Assembly: GCA_003641545.1 (NCBI GenBank)
Contig: QNAU01000024.1
Span: forward strand, 1 to 10,820
Direction: 5' to 3'
DNA from: Thermotoga sp.
GTDB taxonomy: Bacteria; Thermotogota; Thermotogae; B21-G9
DNA: 10,820 nucleotides
Both the position numbers and the translations under genes were made by a program. Shown piece after piece: positions 1 through 4,542 of the stretch (positions are counted from its first letter, which is position 1; the number at the start of each line of letters is the position of its first letter). Below the pieces are notes generated by a model. That model saw only the letters and a program-made list of their open reading frames with translations, did no database searches and had not been told where the DNA came from.

Positions 1-417
1 AGACTTCGTATAGAAACACCGGATAAAACCGTTTGGAACGATACCTGTGATATGATAAGCTTTTACACCACCGTCGGATCGATGGGTTTTTTAACGGGGA
101 GAGAACCGATAATTGCAGAACTCTCCATCACTCTTTTGAAGGTTTGGAAAGGAAATGAAAGAATCGAATTTGCGGTTCACGGTGGATTCATAAGGATGGA
201 TGGAAAAGAGGCTCTGATTTTGACGGATGCGGCTGAAAGAGCTGAGGAGATAGACTTAACGAGTGCGGAGAAGGCGAAGGAAAAAGCCGAAGAAATGTTG
301 AGAATGGCTAAGAGTGAAGTTGAGAAGGCAAGGGCACGTGCAAAGCTTGAGAAAGCGATGTTGAGGATCAGGTTGGCGGAGAAAAGGACGGTGAATACCG
401 GTATTGAGAATAGATAA
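1..417 (+). CDS. atpC: ATP synthase F1 epsilon subunit (5' end outside window)
   Basis: Epsilon subunit of F-type ATP synthase, part of the central stalk that couples proton or sodium flow to ATP synthesis and can inhibit hydrolysis. The reading frame is open from base 1, where it reads RLRIETPDKTVW, the first strand of the epsilon beta-sandwich. The ATG at 52 is therefore internal and only the first few codons are missing. Visible family features are the G-x-x-G-F-L segment, the HGGFIRMDG strand, the ILTDAAERAEEID end of the sandwich, and a charged C-terminal two-helix domain (EKAKEKAEEML, then ARARAKLEKAMLRIRLA). The usual G-H-x-P turn reads GREP, so the His is absent. It normally closes the atp operon, so upstream sequence should carry atpD. 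It overlaps the next gene by 14 bases. Recognised by fold pattern and motifs. Confidence 0.9.
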   Translation, partial: RLRIETPDKTVWNDTCDMISFYTTVGSMGFLTGREPIIAELSITLLKVWKGNERIEFAVHGGFIRMDGKEALILTDAAERAEEIDLTSAEKAKEKAEEMLRMAKSEVEKARARAKLEKAMLRIRLAEKRTVNTGIENR

Positions 418-655
418 ATTTCTCAAACTATCCGGACTGATCAAAAGGAGGAAGGTATCTCAGGAAATGATAAAAGCCAAGATGGTGAAGAGGAACGGTA
501 TAACTTTGAAAGCCGGAAGTAGAATTTCGGAAGGCGATGTTTTGGAGATAGAATTTTACAACAAAAGACTGAAGATAAGGGTAAAGAATCTGGATCCTAA
601 GAAGCCGGAATACGAGGTTCTGGAAGAGACGAGGGTGTGGAGTGATTCACCGTGA
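404..655 (+). CDS. rqcP: S4-domain RNA-binding protein, RqcP/YabO-like
   Basis: An 83-residue protein made almost entirely of one S4 RNA-binding domain. It opens MRIDKFLKLSGLIKRR, closely matching Bacillus RqcP (YabO, opening MRLDKFLKVSRLIKRR), and continues with KRNGITLKAGSRISEGDVLEI, the second half of the S4 fold. RqcP works with RqcH in ribosome-associated quality control, stabilising the P-site tRNA on obstructed 60S-like (50S) subunits while alanine tails are added. That role is known for Bacillus and inferred here. HslR (Hsp15) is the related heat-shock alternative, but the short length fits RqcP better. The start is TTG at 404: an in-frame TGA at 392 excludes anything further upstream. 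The ORF begins inside atpC and its stop overlaps the minD start by 4 bases, so translation is probably coupled. Confidence 0.82.
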   Translation: MRIDKFLKLSGLIKRRKVSQEMIKAKMVKRNGITLKAGSRISEGDVLEIEFYNKRLKIRVKNLDPKKPEYEVLEETRVWSDSP

Positions 656-1473
656 AAAAGGCTGAGAGAATCGTCGTAACATCCGGAAAAGGTGGGGTTG
701 GGAAGACAACCATAGTTGCCAACGTGGGAGCGCAGATAGCCAAGGGAGGAGAGAAAGTTTGCCTCGTAGATGCGGACATAGGTTTGAGGAATCTCGACAT
801 AGTTCTCGGTCTCGAGAACAAGATAGTTTACACCATAATGGATGTGATAAACGGATTTGCCGATGTGGAGAAGGTTTTGATCAGACATCCCAGAATGAAG
901 AATCTCTACCTTCTACCGGCATCTCAGATCGCAACCAAGGAGATGGTGGATCCATCGGATTTTTCCAGAGTGGTGGATGAACTATCTGAGGATTTCGATT
1001 ACATAATAATCGATTCACCTGCGGGGATAGAGAGGGGTTTCAAGAATTCCATCATGGTGGCAGAAAAGGCTATAGTCGTGGTTAATCCAGAACTTCCATC
1101 CATAACGGATGCGGACAGGGTCATGGGAATACTGGAAGCGGAGGGGCTACAAAGTCATGGAATAAAGGTGATAATAAACAGGATAAAGCTGAATCTGTTG
1201 AAAAATGGAAAATTGCTTGGAAGAGAGGAGATAGAGAATGCCCTATCGAGTGATGTGATCGGCATGATACCAGATTCGGATGACGTAATCCTTTCCGTCA
1301 ATGAAGGAGTTCCCGTCGTTTTCAACGGTAATTTGAAGGTAAGCAAGGTGTTCGAAAACATTGTCAACAGGATGAAGGGAGAAAGGATACCCATCGAGGA
1401 GGATCTGAAAATATTCGAGAGAGAAGGAATCTTCTATAGATTCGTTTCATTCCTCTCAAAGAGGAGAAGATAA
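652..1473 (+). CDS. minD: Septum site-determining ATPase MinD
   Basis: MinD is a membrane-cycling ATPase of the ParA/MinD (SIMIBI) class that recruits MinC to block FtsZ assembly away from mid-cell. The 273 residues show the deviant Walker A GKGGVGKTT at 12-20 with the signature Lys13 and Lys18, the switch I region with Asp40 in VDADIGLRNLD, and Walker B IIIDSPAGIE with Asp121. The C-terminus, IFYRFVSFLSKRRR, is an amphipathic basic helix that matches the MinD membrane-targeting sequence. Asp40 and the MTS separate it from ParA and Mrp. The start is GTG at 652 in a GTGA overlap with rqcP; the next residues, KKAERIVVTSGKGG, give a normal N-terminus. minE follows after 2 bases. No minC is visible nearby, so it must lie elsewhere or be absent. 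Confidence 0.95.
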   Translation: MKKAERIVVTSGKGGVGKTTIVANVGAQIAKGGEKVCLVDADIGLRNLDIVLGLENKIVYTIMDVINGFADVEKVLIRHPRMKNLYLLPASQIATKEMVDPSDFSRVVDELSEDFDYIIIDSPAGIERGFKNSIMVAEKAIVVVNPELPSITDADRVMGILEAEGLQSHGIKVIINRIKLNLLKNGKLLGREEIENALSSDVIGMIPDSDDVILSVNEGVPVVFNGNLKVSKVFENIVNRMKGERIPIEEDLKIFEREGIFYRFVSFLSKRRR

Positions 1474-1475
1474 TT

Positions 1476-1703
1476 TTGGATCCGAGGGAAAGGCTTGTTT
1501 TTCTCTTGAACAAAAGAAGGAAGAGAAGGTCAACTATAAGGGAAGAGGGATTTTATCTTCCGAAGGATAAGTTCGAACTCTTGAAGAGAAGATTGGTTGA
1601 GAATGTATCCGAAATTCTCGGGATAGATGAGAAGAAGATAGATCTCTCGTTCCACGAAGAGGAAGGGGATTTGATTGTGATAATATCCATTGTAAAGGAG
1701 TGA
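1476..1703 (+). CDS. minE: MinE-like topological specificity factor, short N-terminus
   Basis: MinE stimulates MinD ATP hydrolysis and confines MinCD to the poles. The position directly after minD and the C-terminal half support this call: residues 26-75 contain FYLPKDKFELLKRRL, a helix ending EILGIDEKKIDL, and a strand EEGDLIVIISI, which parallel the E. coli MinE segments HYLPQLRKDILEVI, VQIDPEMVTV and QKDGDISILELNV. Residues 3-16 (PRERLVFLLNKRRK) align with the E. coli anti-MinCD segment KERLQIIVAERR. The start chosen is TTG at 1476, preceded by GAGGAG at 1461-1466 with 9 bases between. At 75 residues it is shorter than usual (about 80-90) and has no equivalent of the N-terminal membrane-targeting stretch. 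It overlaps or abuts yjbQ. The family call is good; the exact start is less sure. Confidence 0.8.
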   Translation: MDPRERLVFLLNKRRKRRSTIREEGFYLPKDKFELLKRRLVENVSEILGIDEKKIDLSFHEEEGDLIVIISIVKE

Positions 1704-1708
1704 TGAAG

Positions 1709-2110
1709 ATGATAGAGATAACAGTTAGAACCAGATCGAGGGAGGATATGGTGGACATAACATCCAAACTCGAGGAAATCGTGAGAAAAAACAACTTCGA
1801 AAATGGGATTCTGCACATCTACGTCCCACACACCACCGCCGGTATAACGGTGAACGAGAATGCGGATCCGAGTGTCAAGGTGGATATAATGAGTAAACTT
1901 TCAGAGCTGGTCCCAAGATCAGGTAATTATCACCATCTGGAGGGGAACGCGGACGCGCACATAAAAGCAAGTATCGTTGGATCAAGTCTCACGATATTTG
2001 TTGAGGAGGGAAGACTCGTTCTCGGAACATGGCAAGGTGTGTTCTTCTGCGAATTCGATGGACCGAGGACGAGAAGATGCCTTGTGAAGTTCGTCGGTTC
2101 GGAGACATGA
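1709..2110 (+). CDS. yjbQ: YjbQ/UPF0047 family protein
   Basis: A 133-residue YjbQ-family (UPF0047) protein, a compact beta-barrel that forms trimers. Family hallmarks are HTTAGITVNENADPSV at 41-56, HHLEGNADAHIKASIVGSS at 75-93 and GTWQGVFFCEFDGPRTR at 106-122, with His41, His75, His76, His84 and Glu115 placed as in the conserved pocket. Some members have weak thiamine-phosphate synthase activity and are annotated as a secondary form of that enzyme; the true role of the family is not settled. GTG at 1700, ATG at 1703 and ATG at 1709 are all in frame. I chose 1709 because AAAGGAG at 1694-1700 then has an 8-base spacer; the earlier codons lie on or too close to that site. The stop overlaps the next gene as ATGA. 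Confidence 0.88.
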   Translation: MIEITVRTRSREDMVDITSKLEEIVRKNNFENGILHIYVPHTTAGITVNENADPSVKVDIMSKLSELVPRSGNYHHLEGNADAHIKASIVGSSLTIFVEEGRLVLGTWQGVFFCEFDGPRTRRCLVKFVGSET

Positions 2111-2679
2111 GCTCGTTTAGACTGGAAAGGGAGGTCATACCTATATCGGGTAGATTGAAAAACACTTATTATATAGTTGGACTTCCAGGTATTGGAAAGA
2201 GTGGAATATTGAAGATACTGTCCGAGGATTTCGGATATCCCACCGTTGATTTCGACGAACTCGTCGAAATTGAAAGTGGTAAGAAACCATGGCAGATAAT
2301 AAGGGACAACGGACTGAATTACTACAAGGTGGTTGAAAGGAAGGTCTTGAAAAGAATAAGCAACATAAGGGGTTACATAGTCACGGTGGGATCGGTCGAG
2401 AATGTTGGTGATTTTATCGAAGAATACAAGAAGAAAGGCAGAGTATTGTATTTGAAAACATCTTACAGAGGATTCTTAGAAAGATGGTTGAGGAGGGTTC
2501 AGAGATTCAAGATGAAAGAAAAACCCAACAGAAAGGACGTGAAGAGAATGTACAACACTTTTCAAGATGTCATAAACGGTAAAACGGATTTTGTCATATT
2601 CATAGACAACAAATCCCAATTCGAAATAGCCAGAATAATAGATGATTACGTCAAATCCACGGAGAAGGGTAAGAGATGA
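2107..2679 (+). CDS. Shikimate-kinase-like P-loop protein, substrate residues degenerate
   Basis: A 190-residue P-loop protein resembling shikimate kinase (AroK) in layout. Walker A GLPGIGKS lies at 25-32, a DFDE pair (Asp48, Asp50) sits where AroK has its D-x-D, and IIRDNGLNYYKVVE at 64-77 sits at the place of the AroK GEExFRxxE helix. However, the GE is missing, the shikimate-binding Arg is Lys74, and the Gly-Gly-Gly loop reads TVGSVEN (93-99). The lid is basic (RRVQRFKMKEKPNR, 129-142) but lacks a clear AroK lid motif. It probably binds a nucleotide; the phosphate acceptor is unknown. The start is ATG at 2107, in an ATGA overlap with yjbQ. An in-frame ATG at 2077 has a better-spaced GAGGA (2065-2069) and would add 10 residues. 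An exported solute-binding gene follows 15 bases later. Confidence 0.6.
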   Translation: MSSFRLEREVIPISGRLKNTYYIVGLPGIGKSGILKILSEDFGYPTVDFDELVEIESGKKPWQIIRDNGLNYYKVVERKVLKRISNIRGYIVTVGSVENVGDFIEEYKKKGRVLYLKTSYRGFLERWLRRVQRFKMKEKPNRKDVKRMYNTFQDVINGKTDFVIFIDNKSQFEIARIIDDYVKSTEKGKR

Positions 2680-2686
2680 GAGGAGG
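2680..2686 (+). promoter_or_regulatory. Ribosome binding site for the solute-binding protein gene
   Basis: GAGGAGG immediately follows the preceding TGA stop and lies 8 bases before the ATG at 2695. The near-consensus match and spacing fix the start of the downstream gene over its other in-frame ATGs at codons 3 and 5. The gap is only 15 bases long, so there is no room for a separate promoter there. Confidence 0.7.
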
Positions 2687-2694
2687 CAGAAAGG

Positions 2695-3639
2695 ATGAAG
2701 ATGAGAATGGCAATCCTCACGCTTTCCATTCTATCACTTGGTGTGATCCTCTCCGCATACAGTTTCGTGAATCCACTGGGTCCAACCGTTCTTCCCGTCA
2801 TCGCCATAGATGAAAAGAAACTGGGAGATCTGGAATATCCACAGTTCAGCATATGGAAGAATCCCGAAGAAGCCATCGCTCTGTTGAGTTCCGGAAAAGT
2901 CGATCTCATCATACTTCCAATAACACTTGGAGCCAACCTTTACACCAAAGGGATCGACGTAGCCTTGATTGGCGTTCACGAGTGGAAGGTATTCTACCTT
3001 GTGAGTTCAAAGGATGAGGAGTTCGAGGGATGGAAAAAGCTGAAGGGTAAGAAAATATACACCGCCCATGGAAGGGGACAAACTGTCGATGTTTTGATGA
3101 GATACTTCATGGTCAAAGATGGTGTGATTCCGGATGAAGATATCCAAATACTCTATGCTCCTCCACAGGAAGTGGTTGCGCTGTTTAAATCTGGAAAAAT
3201 AGAGTATGCTGCACTTCCCGAACCCTTCGTCACGATGGCGATAAGTGGTGGAAAAGGAAAGATAATACTCGATTTTCAGAAAGAGTGGGGTAAGGTCACG
3301 GGACTTCATCCAAGGATACCGATAGCCGGCCTTTTCGTGAGGAGGGAATTCTTAGAAAACAACTGGGATCTCGTGAAAAAATTTGAAGAGATTCTCACAG
3401 CATCCATAAAATGGATGAAGAACAACCCCGATGAAGATTTGAAACTGGTGAAGAAATATCTCAAGATACCATCCCCCATACTGAAGGAATCCATGAAGAG
3501 AATGGAATTCGATTATGTCCCAATATCCAAGTGTAAAAAAGAAGTTCTCACCTTCCTGAGAAAGATGAACGAACTCTACCCTGCTGGGATGCCGAAGATC
3601 CCGGATGAACGATTCTTCGTGGATATTTCAATTCACTGA
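2695..3639 (+). CDS. Exported ABC-type solute-binding protein, NMT1/SsuA/ThiY-like
   Basis: A 314-residue periplasmic solute-binding protein of the NMT1/SsuA-like (PBP2) type. A signal peptide is clear: basic MKMRM, a hydrophobic core to about residue 20, and a probable signal peptidase I site after Ala-Tyr-Ser (21-23). No Cys follows, so it is not a lipoprotein. Mature-domain features are the opening strand TVLPVIAI, then SSGKVDLIILPITLGANLY (the usual G-x-x-D segment that scores bound substrate), LKGKKIYTAHGRGQTVDVLM (the lobe II helix with the family's G-x-x-x-D pattern) and IEYAALPEPFVTMA, which strongly resembles the A-x-x-x-P-P/E-P segment of SsuA/TauA/ThiY. The ligand cannot be read from sequence; sulfonates, nitrate, and thiamine pyrimidine precursors are all bound by relatives. 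No permease or ATPase gene lies beside it, so it is an orphan in this window. Confidence 0.8.
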   Translation: MKMRMAILTLSILSLGVILSAYSFVNPLGPTVLPVIAIDEKKLGDLEYPQFSIWKNPEEAIALLSSGKVDLIILPITLGANLYTKGIDVALIGVHEWKVFYLVSSKDEEFEGWKKLKGKKIYTAHGRGQTVDVLMRYFMVKDGVIPDEDIQILYAPPQEVVALFKSGKIEYAALPEPFVTMAISGGKGKIILDFQKEWGKVTGLHPRIPIAGLFVRREFLENNWDLVKKFEEILTASIKWMKNNPDEDLKLVKKYLKIPSPILKESMKRMEFDYVPISKCKKEVLTFLRKMNELYPAGMPKIPDERFFVDISIH

Positions 3640-3652
3640 AGTGGGAAAATCC
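3621..3652. terminator. Possible hairpin between convergent genes
   Basis: An imperfect stem overlaps the stop codon of the solute-binding gene: GGAT and TTTC (one bulged A) on the left can pair with GAAA and ATCC on the right, and the interior CAC-TGAA-GTG (3634-3643) can form its own 3-bp stem with a tetraloop. It sits where a terminator shared by two converging genes would be expected. There is no T-run on either strand, so as an intrinsic terminator it is weak. Confidence 0.25.
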
Positions 3653-3667
3653 GATATCAAGTGGTAT

Positions 3668-4222
3668 TCATCCCTCTAATTCAACGATCTCACGAAGTTC
3701 GAACATTGGATACACGTTCGAACCGAGATAGAGGGTTGGTATGATCTTCGTGATATCAGGCTGATACTTCTCGTTGAACAATTCTTCATCGTAGTGAATT
3801 CCAACTATTTTCCCAACGAACAGAGTATGATCCCCATACTTTTTCTCATCGAACAATTCACATTCGTATGCGGCATAACTTTCGCTGAGTATGGGAACTT
3901 CCAATTCCTTTCCGATGAAAACCTTCAAATTCAGTTCACCAACCTTATCCACATCCCTTCCACTGATTCTACCCATCAAATGAACGATTCTGAATTTGGA
4001 TGAATCCAAGAAGTTCAGGGAGAAAGCGGAGGATTTTTTTATCAGGTCATGCGTGAATCTCTTCGGTGATATCAAAACACCGTAGAGTGGAGGATCGAAT
4101 GAGAACTGAGCATGCCACGCCGCACTCATGAAGTTTATTTTGTCGCCGTGCTTTGCACCTACCACGGTCACCGGGAAAGGGTAATGAAAATAAAATTTTT
4201 TCACCGACTTCAGGAATTTCAA
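3668..4222 (-). CDS. Flavin reductase-like FMN-binding protein
   Basis: A flavin reductase-like domain protein (FMN-binding split-barrel), of the group that includes flavoredoxin and the Archaeoglobus ferric reductase. Visible in order: FPVTVVGAK at 16-24, INFMSAAWHAQFSFDPPL at 29-46 (the conserved strand-loop that holds FMN), VLISPKRFTHDLI at 49-61, FSLNFLD at 67-73, GRISGRDVDK at 84-93, and YGDHTLFVGKIVGI at 129-142. It probably uses reduced nicotinamide to reduce FMN or an acceptor; the partner is unknown. An ATG at 4240 is in frame, but the strong ribosome site AAGGAGGGG (4237-4229) lies after it, so I take TTG at 4222 as the start, 6 bases past that site, giving 184 residues. It is a single gene, convergent with the upstream operon and divergent from murE. 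Confidence 0.83.
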   Translation of the reverse strand: MKFLKSVKKFYFHYPFPVTVVGAKHGDKINFMSAAWHAQFSFDPPLYGVLISPKRFTHDLIKKSSAFSLNFLDSSKFRIVHLMGRISGRDVDKVGELNLKVFIGKELEVPILSESYAAYECELFDEKKYGDHTLFVGKIVGIHYDEELFNEKYQPDITKIIPTLYLGSNVYPMFELREIVELEG

Positions 4223-4228
4223 ATCAAT

Positions 4229-4237
4229 CCCCTCCTT
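4229..4237 (-). promoter_or_regulatory. Strong ribosome binding site deciding a TTG start
   Basis: On the minus strand this reads AAGGAGGGG. It begins directly after the in-frame ATG at 4240-4238, too late to serve it, and has a 6-base gap to TTG at 4222-4220. This is the main reason for preferring the TTG start of the flavin reductase gene. Confidence 0.65.
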
Positions 4238-4264
4238 CATTCTTATTTCCGTCCCACACGTGTT

Positions 4265-4272
4265 ATTTTATA
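4265..4272 (-). promoter_or_regulatory. Possible -10 element for the flavin reductase gene
   Basis: The minus strand reads TATAAAAT, five of six matches to TATAAT within its first six bases, about 43 bases upstream of the TTG start. No good -35 sits 16-18 bases further upstream; the nearest hexamers (AAATCC, GAAATC) are poor. The perfect 8-bp palindrome ACACGTGT (4256-4263) falls about where the transcript would start. This is a candidate only. Confidence 0.35.
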
Positions 4273-4323
4273 AGAAATCATCCTACGGGGGATTTCATGC
4301 TGATCGTCCGTTCAAGTTTTGGA

Positions 4324-4336
4324 ATGTTCTGAACAT
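4324..4336. repeat. Perfect 13-bp palindrome, possible operator
   Basis: ATGTTC-T-GAACAT is a perfect 6-bp inverted repeat around one central base, in the middle of the divergent flavin reductase/murE gap. Its size and symmetry suit a dimeric regulator site, though the regulator cannot be named. A chance palindrome is possible. Confidence 0.35.
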
Positions 4337-4449
4337 GAGTGTTGGGAGTTTCAGTTCATCATAGGTTCCATCTTTCTAACACATAGAATCTATAGAATTT
4401 TGATGAGAAAGGTGCAGAACATCGGCTCGTTGATGTAAAGGATCGACGA

Positions 4450-4542
4450 ATGTTGGGAATATTTGGAAAAAAGGATGAATTATTAAATAGCCATACCATC
4501 ATCCCGGATCCCAAGGAGGGGGAAAGGATCGTATGGGAATGA
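4450..4542 (+). CDS. Possible 30-residue leader or small protein ahead of murE
   Basis: The ORF begins ATG at 4450 and encodes MLGIFGKKDELLN, a middle rich in polar residues, and KEGERIVWE, ending in TGA at 4540-4542. AAAGGA at 4437-4442 stands 7 bases before the ATG, a good ribosome site. The ORF overlaps the murE start by 10 bases in another frame, so its translation would pass over the murE ribosome site and could couple the two. Part of its C-terminal sequence is dictated by that purine-rich site, so chance is a real alternative. I recognise no family. Confidence 0.25.
   Translation: MLGIFGKKDELLNSHTIIPDPKEGERIVWE
4513..4527 (+). promoter_or_regulatory. murE ribosome binding site, double purine tract
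   Basis: AAGGAGGGGG (4513-4522) is followed by AAAGG (4523-4527). The second tract has a 5-base spacer to ATG 4533, and the first has 10 bases to the same codon. GATCC just before and GGATC just after the tract could pair as a 5-bp stem, placing the site in the loop. This is the strongest ribosome site of the mur cluster and marks its translational entry point. Confidence 0.55.

Larger units (their letters stand above)
4223..4532. other. Divergent intergenic region, non-coding with short elements
   Basis: This 310-base stretch lies between the flavin reductase start and the murE start. Besides the -10 candidate, palindromes and ribosome binding sites listed separately, it holds ATAGAAT twice (4383-4389 and 4392-4398) and AT-rich TATTAAAT at 4481-4488. 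The last could be a weak -10 for the mur cluster, but no -35 sits at a suitable distance from it. A promoter for murE is expected somewhere here because the neighbour is divergent, yet I could not place it with confidence. No tRNA or recognisable riboswitch is seen. Confidence 0.5.

Noticed and set aside
52..54. ATG at 52 as the start of atpC
   Set aside because: The frame is open back to base 1 and the upstream residues (RLRIETPDKTVW) match the first epsilon-subunit strand, so the gene begins before the window.
4297..4332. An 11-codon ORF (ATG 4297) after GGGGGA
   Set aside because: It is too short to judge, it has no run of regulatory codons, and it is not followed by attenuator-like hairpins.
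4481..4488. TATTAAAT as a promoter for the mur cluster
   Set aside because: The TTGGGA (4453) and TTGGAA (4463) hexamers are 22 and 12 bases away from it, outside the normal 16-18 range, so I did not list it as a promoter.
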